Origin: Candidatus Kryptoniota bacterium
Lineage (GTDB): Bacteria; Bacteroidota; Ignavibacteria; Kryptoniales; JAKASW01
Length of the DNA: 64,000 nucleotides
NCBI GenBank assembly: GCA_036567965.1
Contig: DATCTN010000016.1
Location: 62,001-126,000 of the forward strand
Direction: 5' to 3'
In this document: positions 1 to 9,947 of the stretch, piece by piece
Layout of the letters: each line of letters opens with the position of its first letter
Numbering within the stretch: the stretch's first letter is position 1
Notes under the pieces: generated by a model
Seen by the model: only the letters and a program-made list of their open reading frames with translations
What the model was told of the DNA's origin: nothing
Databases searched by the model: none
Translations under genes and position numbers: made by a program

Positions 1-2
1 AT

Positions 3-599
3 TCGCCGTCAATCGTGCACGCGCGCCTCGGCTTTTACAAGGGGGACGTCTTTACGGAAGAACCCGAAATCGGGAGAGATGTCGTACCGGTCCTGGGCAT
101 TTTGCGTGAAGTCAAACCTGACATCGTGGGTGTTGCCCTTGATCCGGAGGCGAGCGGACCGGATACCCACTACAAAGTTCTTCAGGTCATGGCGGAAGCT
201 CTGAAGATGTATCAGAAAGAAACGGGAAAAGATAACATTAAGGTGATCGGGTATAGAAACATCTGGTACCGCTTCCATCCATCCGAGTCGAATGTATATG
301 TACCGGTATCTCTCAACATGCTTTCGGTTCTCAACGATTCCTTCATGAACGCGTTTGCGTCGCAGCGTGGCGCCTCATTTCCGAGCTACGAATATGACGG
401 ACCGTTCTCGGAGCTTGCACAGAAGATTCAGGTTGAGCAATACAGGATTTTGAAAACCTGTCTGGGCCGCGAATACTTCAACGAACATGTAAGTCCGTTG
501 ATTCGTGCTACAAGAGGGTTCGTATTCGTGAAAGCGATGACTCTGAACGAGTTTTACGAAACCTGCATGGCACTGAGGAAATCGACGGAGAATATCTAA
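3..599 (+). CDS. Glucosamine-6-phosphate deaminase-like / PIG-L domain protein, C-terminal part (5' end cut)
   Basis: The frame is open to the left edge, so the gene begins outside the window; the GTG at 15 is only the first internal start. The visible ~195 residues include a segment reading 'ILREVKPDIVGVALDPEASG' followed by 'PDTHYKVLQ', then 'GYRNIWYRFHPSES' and a C-terminal 'ATRGFVFVKAMTLNEF'. From memory, this matches the C-terminal PIG-L/LmbE-like half of the long (~640-residue) NagB-type glucosamine-6-phosphate deaminase proteins of Bacteroidota and spirochaetes; no search was possible. The catalytic NagB half is not visible. Such proteins act on amino-sugar phosphates in the cytoplasm, which fits the chitin genes that follow. 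A free-standing LmbE-type deacetylase cannot be excluded. Confidence 0.6.
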   Translation, partial: SPSIVHARLGFYKGDVFTEEPEIGRDVVPVLGILREVKPDIVGVALDPEASGPDTHYKVLQVMAEALKMYQKETGKDNIKVIGYRNIWYRFHPSESNVYVPVSLNMLSVLNDSFMNAFASQRGASFPSYEYDGPFSELAQKIQVEQYRILKTCLGREYFNEHVSPLIRATRGFVFVKAMTLNEFYETCMALRKSTENI

Positions 600-972
600 G
601 CAGAAAGTTCCGCCCAGGTAAGCCGCTTCGAATCTGTAAAAGAAATCCTCCTATCCAATCGGTTGAATCCAATCGTAGAGGAGATGAGGGGAGAACAAAA
701 TCTTTTCTCCACGCCTCTGTGCCTCTCGTCGATTAATTCGGGCGTCGAAGGCAAGCGGGAAGTGCAAGCCTGAGAGTGACCCTTACCCGGCGACGATCAG
801 GTCCGTCAGCCTGGACTCGATTTTGCGAATGTCGACATGAGGCCTTCCGTGTCCCTAGCTTCAGAATTTAATTTCTTCAGAAAAAAAATCAACAAACCTA
901 TCCGCTTGAAAACAAGGGTGCGCGCAACGGTGAAACCGGCCTAAATTGTCCCCATTCCAGCCAAGGCGGCAC
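600..972. other. Intergenic region, no gene recognised
   Basis: No reading frame here has a credible start, ribosome site and protein-like composition. Two short copies of TCCAATCG lie near 654-675, and a weak GGAGAA/TTCTCC inverted repeat lies at about 690-710. The region ends at the promoter of the first TonB receptor gene. Confidence 0.5.
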
Positions 973-1030
973 TTGACAATCAACCCATGATTGTCTAATA
1001 TTGTTTGGTTTGTTCGTGCTCCCGACAAAC
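973..1030 (+). promoter_or_regulatory. Promoter plus palindromic operator-like site of first TonB receptor
   Basis: TTGACA at 973-978 is followed after 17 bp by TAATAT at 996-1001, a good sigma70-type pair. Six bases further on is a 23-bp imperfect palindrome (1008-1030) with halves GTTTGTTCG and CCGACAAAC separated by 5 bp. The same promoter, 6-bp gap and GTTTGTTCG palindrome recur before the second receptor gene (6697-6754). The palindrome would lie on or just after the transcription start, where a repressor could bind. The leader to the start codon is about 230 nt. Confidence 0.65.
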
Positions 1031-1247
1031 AGGCGGTCGTTTCGAAGACTGCGGGAGCGGGAAGTCACATCGCCTTTCACACCGGTCAAGGCGAAATCCC
1101 GTACCACGATTTTGGGCGCACGATGACCTTGGCAAAGGATTAAAGCGCGGGAGCGAGGAACTAGTGACAAGGCAGATCCGTCCGATGCGAATCTAAGAAG
1201 TTGCGTACATGCATTTTCCAATCTTGAGTTTTCGAAGGGAAGGAAGT

Positions 1248-4200
1248 ATGCCAATCCAAATTAGAGCTGTAAGCCACAGACTTTTCGCGGGAGTCGCCGT
1301 TCCCTCACCGCTAGGAATCATCATTTCAATCAGCGTGCTCGTCACTGGTTTGCTCTTTCAGGTTTCCGCTTATGGCGCGGGGGTTCTGACAAATTCGAGT
1401 ATAAAGGGTAGTGTTAAGGATTCGCAAACAGGCGACGCACTTCCTGGAGCAACTATCCTTCTGAAGGGGACTAGCCTGGGGTCGTCGTCCGACCTGGCTG
1501 GCGACTTCATTATCAGGAATGTCCCGCCCGGCTCTTACACTCTTCGTGCTACCTATGTCGGCTATAGATCTGTTGAGGTTCCGATCACAGTGAATGAAGG
1601 CCAGGACCTGACCGAGAACCTGAAACTCGAAGCGGTTGCCATTCAAGGGCAGAGTGTATTGGTGACGGCGCAGGCTAGCGGACAAAATGCGGCGATAAAC
1701 CAACAACTGTCCTCCATGCAGATTACGAATGTCGTATCCGCCGCGAAGATTCAGGAGCTCCCTGATGCGAACGCGGCGGAATCGGTCGGCAGGCTGCCCG
1801 GAGTATCCTTGATCAGAGAGGGCGGCGAGGCCTCTCAAGTGGTCATCCGCGGACTCGCACCGCAATACAATCAGATAACGATTGACGGCGTCCAGATGGG
1901 TGGGAATGTCACTCCCAATACCTCCTATAATTTGCTGCCGGATACCCGCTCCCCGGGGATCAACGATCAAACAGCGCTGGCGAACCTCTCCAACTTTGGT
2001 GATCGATCAGTGGACCTGAGCATGGTTTCTTCGAACAGCCTTGGAGGAATAGAGGTCACCAAGGCGATAACTCCGGACATGGACGCTGCGGTGCTGGGTG
2101 GTGTCGTGAACTTTGATTTGAGGGAGGCTCAAACCGGCGTGTCGGCGTTCCATCTTCTGGCCCAGGGCGGTTACAACAACCTGAAGGACGACTATGGCGA
2201 TTACAGGCTTGGCACCAGCGGCGAGAAGAGATTCTTCGATGAACGCCTTGGTGTCTACGCAGATGTGGAGGTGGAGCGCAGAAATTTATCCGCAAACCAG
2301 CTCGGTGCGGACTACAATATAAAGACAAAAAACTTTGGCGTGACCAACAGAACCTACCTCTATGATGTCACGCTGACAGACATCCCCCGCGAGAGACAAC
2401 GATATGATGGCACGATCACCATGGATTACAAACTAAACGACGGCAAGATTGATCTGATGACGTTCTACAGCTACGGGGACACGAAAGAGCAGGATCGGGC
2501 TGAAACGTTCAAGCTGCTTGATCAGGGCAACAGCCACGTATATTCGCTGACAGACCAGGAAACACAATTGACTCAATTGACTAACATCCTTGATTTCAAG
2601 AAAGAAATATCGAGCTTCGACATAGACGCAAAGGTCTCGCACTCTTATTCAGAGAATTATCTGCCTTACAACAACGATTACCAGTTCCAGCAGTTGTCTG
2701 CAGGATACTCAAATGTAAATGATGAGAACCTGAGCCCTCAACAGATACCGGCCCTCGCAAACGACAGTCTTCCGATCACACAAATGTTCAGTGTCGCGGA
2801 CGCAAACAGTATGACCAAACAGAGAAACATATCAGCGTCACTGGATCTAAAGACCAATCTTGACTTTTCGAACTGGCTTACAAGCACGATAAAATTCGGT
2901 GGGCAATTTCAGTATGTGACAAGGTCCTACAACTACGAACAGTCCGACGGAAATATCTGGTATAGTGGTGGTAATGTAATTCAAGGTATTGAAAATACAT
3001 TTCCCTGGATGATACCGACGATTCAGAAGTATGGTATGATAATCCCCCTGGTAACCGACAGCGGTTACAGTTATAAGCACTTCTTCGACGGCAGCTATAA
3101 TATGGGGCCTGCGATGAACGTGGGGCTTTTGAACCAGATGCTCCAGGTGGCAAAGAAATATGGCACCCTGGAATCTTGGTCTTATAATGCTGTTGCTTCG
3201 GGTACGTCGGATTACTCTGGAAAAGAATACAGAAGTGCCGGATATGGAATGGCAACGGTCAATTTTGGTCCCGACCTTACTCTTCTCCCGGGTATCCGGT
3301 ACCAAGTTCTCGAGACAGACTACACGGCACCACGCGCCCTGAGTCAACTCGGGCCGATCTCGAGATACACATACATCCATAAAGATACGACTGTCGATGT
3401 AGCTCATGGTTTTTGGTTGCCGATGGTGCACCTGCGATATAACCCGCTTTCATGGATGCAGATTCATCTAGCATACACCAATTCGATTACTTATCCCGAC
3501 GTCAGTGCCATAACGCCTGAACTGCAGGTCGGTACATCTTCGGTTGATTACCACAACTATCTGTTGAAACCGGCGCACTCATCGAACTACGATGCGATCT
3601 TGTCGATTTACGACAACACAATCGGTTTGTTATCCATTGATGGATTTTACAAGCATATCAACGACCTGATATTTTCTACCGGCACCACTTATGTTCTCAA
3701 CGCGTCTCAATTTCCGGGCGTGCCGACTTATGCTCTCGGGTACTCGATCAACACGAGCGTCAATGACCCCTATGCGGTTGAAGTATACGGTGCTGAGGTT
3801 GACTGGGAGACGCATTTTTGGTACTTGCCGGGCCCCCTGTCCGGATTGGTTCTGAGTGCGAACTACTCTCGAATATTTTCACAGGCTAAATATCCCTATA
3901 CCTACATACATGTAATAAGCCAATATCCCTTCAAGGCTGACACGATAAGCACTTACTTCACTGATCGTCTTATCAACCAGCCGAGCTTTGTGGCAAATCT
4001 TGCGATTGGATACGACTACAGGGATTTTTCCGCACGCGTCTCGATGCTCTACCAGAGTAATGTCTTCGAGGCATATAACTTCTGGCCCGAACTTAGATCC
4101 AATACCGACAAGTATCTCAGATGGGATGCTTCTGTTAAACAGGGACTACCCTGGCTCGGGGTTCAGGTATTTTTCGACCTTTACAATATCAACGGTGCTC

Positions 4201-4292
4201 GTGATATAACTCTCAACAATGGATCGAATTTCCCGAGCGCCGAGGATCATTATGGTATGACCGCTGACCTGGGAATTCGTCTGCAGCTGTGA
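1248..4292 (+). CDS. TonB-dependent outer-membrane receptor (non-SusC type), copy 1
   Basis: Outer-membrane beta-barrel for TonB-driven uptake, here probably of chitin oligosaccharides. The order is a signal/anchor segment, a carboxypeptidase-regulatory-like domain (about residues 50-130, 'GDALPGATILLKGTSLG'), a plug with 'LPDANAAESVGRLPGVSLI' and 'VVIRGLAPQYNQITIDGVQM', and a barrel of roughly 750 residues ending '...LGIRLQL'. The plug signature resembles the Xanthomonas/Caulobacter receptor subfamily (TIGR01782) rather than SusC, and no SusD gene is nearby. I prefer the ATG at 1248 because AAGGAAG lies just before it; an upstream ATG at 1209 would add 13 residues. It pairs with the beta-helix gene 87 bp downstream, and the pair is repeated at 7014-11897. 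Confidence 0.9.
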   Translation: MPIQIRAVSHRLFAGVAVPSPLGIIISISVLVTGLLFQVSAYGAGVLTNSSIKGSVKDSQTGDALPGATILLKGTSLGSSSDLAGDFIIRNVPPGSYTLRATYVGYRSVEVPITVNEGQDLTENLKLEAVAIQGQSVLVTAQASGQNAAINQQLSSMQITNVVSAAKIQELPDANAAESVGRLPGVSLIREGGEASQVVIRGLAPQYNQITIDGVQMGGNVTPNTSYNLLPDTRSPGINDQTALANLSNFGDRSVDLSMVSSNSLGGIEVTKAITPDMDAAVLGGVVNFDLREAQTGVSAFHLLAQGGYNNLKDDYGDYRLGTSGEKRFFDERLGVYADVEVERRNLSANQLGADYNIKTKNFGVTNRTYLYDVTLTDIPRERQRYDGTITMDYKLNDGKIDLMTFYSYGDTKEQDRAETFKLLDQGNSHVYSLTDQETQLTQLTNILDFKKEISSFDIDAKVSHSYSENYLPYNNDYQFQQLSAGYSNVNDENLSPQQIPALANDSLPITQMFSVADANSMTKQRNISASLDLKTNLDFSNWLTSTIKFGGQFQYVTRSYNYEQSDGNIWYSGGNVIQGIENTFPWMIPTIQKYGMIIPLVTDSGYSYKHFFDGSYNMGPAMNVGLLNQMLQVAKKYGTLESWSYNAVASGTSDYSGKEYRSAGYGMATVNFGPDLTLLPGIRYQVLETDYTAPRALSQLGPISRYTYIHKDTTVDVAHGFWLPMVHLRYNPLSWMQIHLAYTNSITYPDVSAITPELQVGTSSVDYHNYLLKPAHSSNYDAILSIYDNTIGLLSIDGFYKHINDLIFSTGTTYVLNASQFPGVPTYALGYSINTSVNDPYAVEVYGAEVDWETHFWYLPGPLSGLVLSANYSRIFSQAKYPYTYIHVISQYPFKADTISTYFTDRLINQPSFVANLAIGYDYRDFSARVSMLYQSNVFEAYNFWPELRSNTDKYLRWDASVKQGLPWLGVQVFFDLYNINGARDITLNNGSNFPSAEDHYGMTADLGIRLQL

Positions 4293-4379
4293 CTATGGCT
4301 GAAGGCGCCGAGCGAAAGCGGAGGAAGGCATCATTTGTACGAAACGTCAAGAATCAAACCAAACCAAAGGAGACTTATC

Positions 4380-6164
4380 ATGAAAACGATTTTCACTGCC
4401 CTTGTTCTATGCGCAGTGGCATTACTGGCTGCATCGCCCGGACAGCTGTTCGCCCAATCCGACACGATTTGGGTCGCAGCATCCCCGGCTGGTAACATTA
4501 ACGATTTCATAGGCGGTGACACACTCGCGGACGGGAGCCGAGCTCATGCGAATGCGATCTACGCTCTTTACAGAGATTCCCTGTATTTCTATACTGCGAC
4601 ACTCGAGTCGAAGGGTCCTCTCACAATCGTTGCTCCCGATGGTGCAGGAGCGCCTCCAGTAATAGCGTCGGCTGTTTTGCCAGATGGCTCGACTGTGTGG
4701 ACATTCCTTAACTCAGACAAAGGAAATCTCACGCTGAAAAACCTTTACTTGCTTGGTGTTGGACCGAACAACCAATGGCTAGGCTGGGGCAGCGCAGTCA
4801 ACATCAACGGCGACAGCAGTAAGGTCGTTGTTGATGGCTGCGTATTCGACGAATGGAGCGATGGCGCCGTCGACCAGAACGGAAGCTGGGACAGTTTCTG
4901 GTTCACAAACAATTACTTCATCAACGACATTCACTCCTCGTCATACTTTGGTGGCCACGATTGGGAGTCGCATGGAGTGCCGACTGATACTATCATCATG
5001 GTCAACAATACTATGTTCAACGACAATTCGTATTCCTACTGTCCGACGGGCTACGTTAGATTTAATCGCTTTGAGCATAACACCGTCTGTTTGAACATGG
5101 TTAACCCGCAGAATGATTTCTTCGGGACCAATGAGATCGTCAGCAATAACATTTTCTATTCTACTTTGATGATCGGTCAGCAGATCGATGAAGCCTACGG
5201 CGCGTGGTACGACACTGTTCCCTACAAGTCATTCGCATGGAGCGGCTCGTCCACTATCAGTCTTGATACTCTCGGGTTGCTAAACTGGATTGCCCAATAC
5301 CCTGCGGAGCACTTATCCGATGCTACTAGGAAAGTCCTCATCCACAACAATGCGTATTTCTGGCCCTCACAAGTTGTGAACTTCTGGACCGCCTATAACG
5401 ACACGGTTACAAAGAAGGTAGCTGTGAGCTATTCCGATTCATCTTTCAACCCGAGCCATGGTCCTCACGACACGCTGCTCGTCAACGATACGATAAAAGC
5501 GATCCTGGTGCCGCCGGCTGGATGGATGAACGGCAGGACTCAAGGCATGTTCAGCAACAAAACTATGTTCCCTGGACTGAGCGCATGGGCAAACGACAGC
5601 GTTGACCCAGGATTTCCTTCGTTTGTTTCGAACCAGATTGATAGTGCTTTGAAATATGTTGTTGCGATCAGAGCCGGCCTGTACCCGGGCTTCATGTGGG
5701 ACTACACTGCCGGTCAACCGATGTTCAGTTGGCTGTGGCCACTGCCGAATCTCGCGTACTCGAACGTCTCACTTCAAACCGCCGGTAGCGACGGGTACGC
5801 GCTTGGAGACCTGAACCAGTTCCCGACTCAGAAGGCGGCATGGCTGGCAGCAGGTGGACTTGGACTCGGAGTTAAACCTCAGGTTGTCTCCGTTCCCGGC
5901 AAGTTCGAGCTCAGGAACAATTATCCGAACCCGTTTAACCCGACCACTACAATCAGCTTCACGCTTAACGCAACCGGCCCGGCAAGCCTGAAGATCTATA
6001 ATGTCCTCGGTCAGCTGGTGATGACTGTGGACGAAGGCGTAAGGAATGCGGGTCAGCTTTATACCTTCAATGTCAACATGGACAGATTCTCCAGCGGAGT
6101 ATACTTCTACACGCTCCAGCAGGCGACTAATTCAATTACTAAAAAGATGCTCCTTCTGAAGTAG
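4380..6164 (+). CDS. Secreted beta-helix-like T9SS protein, partner of receptor 1
   Basis: About 594 residues starting at the ATG at 4380, which has a GGAG site 10 bp upstream; an in-frame ATG at 4335 lacks one. The signal peptide is 'MKTIFTALVLCAVALLAA...LFAQ'. The middle has repeated short strands such as 'LTLKNLYLLGVG' and 'KVVVDGCVFDEWSDGAV', with Asn-rich turns, which suggests a right-handed parallel beta-helix. The C-terminus (last ~80 residues) is a T9SS type A sorting domain: 'NNYPNPFNPTTTISF', 'YNVLGQLVMTV', 'SSGVYFYTL', 'KKMLLLK'. I see no catalytic motif. Position directly after a TonB receptor, and again in the second pair, suggests a surface glycan-binding partner replacing SusD. 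A polysaccharide lyase is possible but unsupported. Confidence 0.75.
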   Translation: MKTIFTALVLCAVALLAASPGQLFAQSDTIWVAASPAGNINDFIGGDTLADGSRAHANAIYALYRDSLYFYTATLESKGPLTIVAPDGAGAPPVIASAVLPDGSTVWTFLNSDKGNLTLKNLYLLGVGPNNQWLGWGSAVNINGDSSKVVVDGCVFDEWSDGAVDQNGSWDSFWFTNNYFINDIHSSSYFGGHDWESHGVPTDTIIMVNNTMFNDNSYSYCPTGYVRFNRFEHNTVCLNMVNPQNDFFGTNEIVSNNIFYSTLMIGQQIDEAYGAWYDTVPYKSFAWSGSSTISLDTLGLLNWIAQYPAEHLSDATRKVLIHNNAYFWPSQVVNFWTAYNDTVTKKVAVSYSDSSFNPSHGPHDTLLVNDTIKAILVPPAGWMNGRTQGMFSNKTMFPGLSAWANDSVDPGFPSFVSNQIDSALKYVVAIRAGLYPGFMWDYTAGQPMFSWLWPLPNLAYSNVSLQTAGSDGYALGDLNQFPTQKAAWLAAGGLGLGVKPQVVSVPGKFELRNNYPNPFNPTTTISFTLNATGPASLKIYNVLGQLVMTVDEGVRNAGQLYTFNVNMDRFSSGVYFYTLQQATNSITKKMLLLK

Positions 6165-6179
6165 ATCGCCATCGGCGAA

Positions 6180-6206
6180 GGGCTGTCAGTCCAAAGCTGA
6201 CAGCCC
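6180..6206 (+). terminator. Hairpin terminator after the first receptor pair
   Basis: A perfect 10-bp stem, GGGCTGTCAG / CTGACAGCCC (6180-6189 and 6197-6206) with a 7-nt loop, lies 15 bp after the stop codon. The T-run after it is weak (GAATTTTC), so termination may be partial. Confidence 0.7.
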
Positions 6207-6547
6207 CGCCGAATTTTCATCCACGGTGTCAATTATTCTTGATCGTCTCTTGAGTTGCCCGAAAGAAAAAATGTCCGTTGAGTATTCGGGTTAGGTAACT
6301 CCCTCCGTCGAAGATAAAACAGCGATGCGCGTTCCTCGCATCTCCATTCCACTCATCATCCTTTCGCTTCAACAATCCCGTCTCGAGTGAGTCGTCATGC
6401 TATTTGAGTGTGTGGTCACTGATCTGCCGTGCACAAACTCCGGTCCATGCTTGCAGAACAGGACCCAGGCATTCGCAAGGTTATCCCACCGGGTTCTCCA
6501 GCGGGGCACTTCCAATCTCTGTTGCTGGCAGACCTTGCGACCGTCGA

Positions 6548-6561
6548 TGTTTGCGCTAACA
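6548..6561. promoter_or_regulatory. LacI-family operator upstream of second receptor
   Basis: TGTTTGCGCTAACA, one base different from the perfect palindrome TGTTAGCGCTAACA found at 20306-20319. The central CpG and flanking arms are typical of LacI-family operators, and a LacI-family gene is in the window (18907-19953). The site lies about 135 bp upstream of the -35 box at 6697, so it may act at a distance or serve an upstream start I cannot identify. Confidence 0.6.
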
Positions 6562-6696
6562 TGGATTTTGCCCGAAAATCACGTTGGTGCATTAATTTAT
6601 TCATCGACAAAATCAACTCGCGTGGGACAGGAGACCTCCGGTTAAGTCGACAGGCCAAAATGGTCGTAATTCCGCCTTTTGCTCGAAACAAAACAC

Positions 6697-6754
6697 TTGA
6701 CATTGCAGACTGGGTTCAGTAACATATCTTAGTTTGTTCGAGCAACCAATAAAC
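6697..6754 (+). promoter_or_regulatory. Promoter plus palindromic operator-like site of second receptor
   Basis: TTGACA (6697-6702), a 17-bp spacer, then TAACAT (6720-6725). After 6 bp comes a 23-bp imperfect palindrome (6732-6754) with halves GTTTGTTCG and CCAATAAAC. Layout and spacing are the same as at 973-1030, so the two receptor operons appear to share a regulator. The leader to the start codon is about 260 nt; I recognise no riboswitch in it. Confidence 0.65.
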
Positions 6755-7013
6755 TAAACCGCATAAGGCTGTTATTTGACCGGAATACGTTCTCAGGAAG
6801 TAAACTATGTCGACCGAACGCAGTCACGATTGGATGAAAAACGATACTCCCGCGTGTTTGCGGGCAATCTGGCTTGCGGAAACAGCTCTGAAAAGAAGAT
6901 TTCTGATGCGAACTCGTCTTTTGCATCTTCGCCGATCAATCGGCAGAAAAATGGTGCTCGTCTTTTCAATCCGTCCCTAAGGCTGGCTCATGAAAACATG
7001 ACAGGGAGACAAA

Positions 7014-9947
7014 ATGAATAGAGCCTTACTACGATTACTGACTTCTATTTCCATTCTCGTTTTTTCAATCTGCGGTGCAGCAAGTGCTTCAGTTAGTCCG
7101 AGCGTGCAAGGAACTGTAAAGGACGCTCAAACAGGCGAGCCGCTTCCGGGCGCAAGCGTTCTCCTTCTCGGCACGAGTCTCGGCGGCTCGACTGACCTGA
7201 ATGGAAAGTACACGATCAAGAACGTCCCCCCGGGAAAGTACACCGCACGTGCGACTTACATCGGCTACAAATCTTCGACTGCAGATATTGAAGTGAAAGA
7301 AGGAACAATCCTCACTCAGGATTTCTCGCTCGAAGCTGTCGGCATCCAGGGCCAGGCTGTTATTGTAACAGCTCAGGCGAGCGGTCAGAACCAGGCGATC
7401 AACCAGCAGCTTTCATCGATGCAAATCACGAACGTAGTTTCTGCCGCCCGGATACAGGAGCTTCCCGATGCAAACGCTGCTGAATCCGTTGCCAGGCTTC
7501 CGGGTATATCGGTCCTCAGAACCGGAGGAGAAGCGGATAAAGTGGTCATCCGCGGACTCGATCCGAAGTATAATGAAGTCACCATAAATGGAGTTCAGAT
7601 GGCCGGCTCGGATGCGAGTGACCGAAGCGTGGACCTGAGCATGATATCCTCGAACATGTTGGAGGGGATCGATGTCACCAAAACAGTTACCCCTGACATG
7701 GATGCGAACGTGATTGGAGGAGTTGTAAACTACGATCTTCGGGAGGCAAGCATGGAGAACCCCGGCGTTCCGAAATTCAGCCTCCTTGCCCAGGGAGCAT
7801 ACAACGGTCTGTCAGATGCCTATAACAAATTCAATAACTATAAATATGCTGCGTCCATCGAGAACAGATTTTTCAACAGCAGGTTTGGTGTTTTTGCGCA
7901 AGCATCACTCGAGAGACGAAATCTTTCCGACAATGAACTCAACGCGGGCTACTTTGCTAACCTGCAGGATCCAGTTAATTCGTACTCTGTTCAAAACGTT
8001 CAGATAGACGATATCGCCAGAGACAGGCTGAGAGGAAACGGAGTCGTTGCTCTCGACTACAAGCTGCCCGATGGAAGAATCCTTTTGTCCAACTTCTTCA
8101 GCAGCGGCAGTACAAAGACCGACGATCGACAGCAGTTCTATAATATTGCGGCGGGTGATGTCCAGGATTTTAATGCGATTAGAACCAATGGAACTTTGAA
8201 TACGGTTACAAATCTCCTTAGCTACGAACAGCAGGCATGGATATTCAACGTCAAAGCAGGTTTGTCACATTCATATTCAGAGACCAGGGACCCGGCGGAC
8301 TGGACGGTCAGCTTTATAAATGGCTCGGCCGGCATACCGAGCTCACTGCGCCTCGGTACTAATGTGGATCCCAAAGACATAGTGAAATCCGCGAACAACA
8401 ATGTCAACACCAGTCTTCTCTATACAGTGCAGACTCAGTACACATTTACTCGCGAGCGGGACTTTGGAGGGTCCTTGGATCTCGATACGCACTTGAACCT
8501 GTCGGATGAAATCACCTCCGTAATCAAGTTTGGCGGAAAGTATCAGCATCAAACGCGATCATACAATACGGATTTCATCGATGGAGAATCATTTACTTAC
8601 GCGAGCGGAGCAGGGATCATAAAAGAGTTGGCCCATGCTTTCCCCTGGGTTCAGACAAGCGCGGATAGTACTACCATCCTGATGGCTTCGGTTTCAGATC
8701 CGAACTTCAGCTACGGAAAATTTCTCGGTGGAGACTACACGATGGTTCATCCGCTGGACTTCTCTCGCCTGCAGTCGATGGTGGACTACATGAATGCCCA
8801 TCAGATAAATCAAAACATAAATTATAATTACGACATCGGCAATTCCGGACAAAGCGATTATTCCGGCCAGGAAGATATAAGCGCCGCTTATGTGATGGCA
8901 ACTGTCCATATCGGCCCGATGGTCACAATCATCCCGGGTGTCCGGTATCAACAGCTCAGGACCGATTATCTCGCGCTTCAGGGCGAACGCGGTCCCAATC
9001 CATACAGTCAGTACGTTGCCCAGACGGACACGGCAATAACTTATCATCATTACTGGCTCCCCGATGTCCTCGTTCGCATCAAGCCGACAGATTGGTTCGA
9101 TGTGCGCCTCGCCTACACAAATACTTTGTCCTACCCGGACTACGCGTCCCTGGCTCCAATCGTCGTAGTCAACCTGACTGCCAACCAGATTCAGTGGAAC
9201 GGTTTTGAATTGAATCCGATGAGGTCCACGAATTACGACGCATATTTTTCTTTTTACGATAACACAATCGGTCTCTTCACGGTCGGAGCTTTCTTAAAAC
9301 AAATTACAGATTTGATTTACCAGTACACGTTCACTCCGACTGCCGCAGAACTGGTTAATTATTGGCCCCAATGGATGACCCCGCCTACAGGACTCAGGAA
9401 GGGACCCACAGTCGCCGAGTACATAAACAATCCATATAAGATCAACGATTATGGAATGGAACTCGATTGGCAGACGCACTTCTGGTATCTGCCTGGACCT
9501 CTCACGGGTTTAGTGCTGAACGTGAATTACACACATATTTTTTCAAAGGCGCAATACCTGGTACCGCTCGTGACTAACCAACGAACCGGTGAGAGTGTCC
9601 CGTCGGGATACTATGATCCGCTTCTTTATCAGCCCGACAATATTGTAAACCTGACAATCGGTTATGACTACAGAGGATTCTCAGTCCGGGTATCTTCAAT
9701 TTATTCGGCCAAGATTTTCACGACTCCGAGTCAATACCCTGTAATTCGTGCTTCAACTTCAGCATACAATCGGTGGGATGTCGCGCTGAAACAGGAATTG
9801 CCGGTGCAAGGACTCGCGGTCTACTGTAATCTGAATAATATCAATGGAGCCAACGATATCAGCGTGATATCATCACCAAATGCAGTGCCGAGAAGCGAAC
9901 AAAGTTATGATTTCATGGTTGAACTTGGGCTTCGTTATCAACTGTAG
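7014..9947 (+). CDS. TonB-dependent outer-membrane receptor (non-SusC type), copy 2
   Basis: Paralogue of the receptor at 1248-4292 with the same architecture: signal peptide (residues 1-25), carboxypeptidase-regulatory-like domain (about 30-110), plug (about 125-245, with 'LPDANAAESVARLPGISVL' and 'VVIRGLDPKYNEVTINGVQM') and a barrel ending 'LGLRYQL'. The first ~230 residues are very close to copy 1 apart from a shorter plug loop after 'GVQM'; the barrel loops differ more, as expected if the two import different ligands. The ATG at 7014 follows GGGAGA. The beta-helix partner gene begins 201 bp downstream. Confidence 0.9.
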   Translation: MNRALLRLLTSISILVFSICGAASASVSPSVQGTVKDAQTGEPLPGASVLLLGTSLGGSTDLNGKYTIKNVPPGKYTARATYIGYKSSTADIEVKEGTILTQDFSLEAVGIQGQAVIVTAQASGQNQAINQQLSSMQITNVVSAARIQELPDANAAESVARLPGISVLRTGGEADKVVIRGLDPKYNEVTINGVQMAGSDASDRSVDLSMISSNMLEGIDVTKTVTPDMDANVIGGVVNYDLREASMENPGVPKFSLLAQGAYNGLSDAYNKFNNYKYAASIENRFFNSRFGVFAQASLERRNLSDNELNAGYFANLQDPVNSYSVQNVQIDDIARDRLRGNGVVALDYKLPDGRILLSNFFSSGSTKTDDRQQFYNIAAGDVQDFNAIRTNGTLNTVTNLLSYEQQAWIFNVKAGLSHSYSETRDPADWTVSFINGSAGIPSSLRLGTNVDPKDIVKSANNNVNTSLLYTVQTQYTFTRERDFGGSLDLDTHLNLSDEITSVIKFGGKYQHQTRSYNTDFIDGESFTYASGAGIIKELAHAFPWVQTSADSTTILMASVSDPNFSYGKFLGGDYTMVHPLDFSRLQSMVDYMNAHQINQNINYNYDIGNSGQSDYSGQEDISAAYVMATVHIGPMVTIIPGVRYQQLRTDYLALQGERGPNPYSQYVAQTDTAITYHHYWLPDVLVRIKPTDWFDVRLAYTNTLSYPDYASLAPIVVVNLTANQIQWNGFELNPMRSTNYDAYFSFYDNTIGLFTVGAFLKQITDLIYQYTFTPTAAELVNYWPQWMTPPTGLRKGPTVAEYINNPYKINDYGMELDWQTHFWYLPGPLTGLVLNVNYTHIFSKAQYLVPLVTNQRTGESVPSGYYDPLLYQPDNIVNLTIGYDYRGFSVRVSSIYSAKIFTTPSQYPVIRASTSAYNRWDVALKQELPVQGLAVYCNLNNINGANDISVISSPNAVPRSEQSYDFMVELGLRYQL

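Noticed and set aside
898-1254. A 118-residue minus-strand frame over the first receptor promoter
   Set aside because: It covers a well-formed plus-strand promoter, has no ribosome site and no family resemblance.
1248-4292. SusC/SusD assignment for the receptor pairs
   Set aside because: The plug signature is of the TIGR01782 type and the partner protein is beta-helical with a T9SS tail, not an alpha-helical SusD lipoprotein.
6397-7021. Short overlapping plus-strand frames upstream of the second receptor
   Set aside because: They overlap one another and the promoter and operator, and lack ribosome sites or recognisable sequence.
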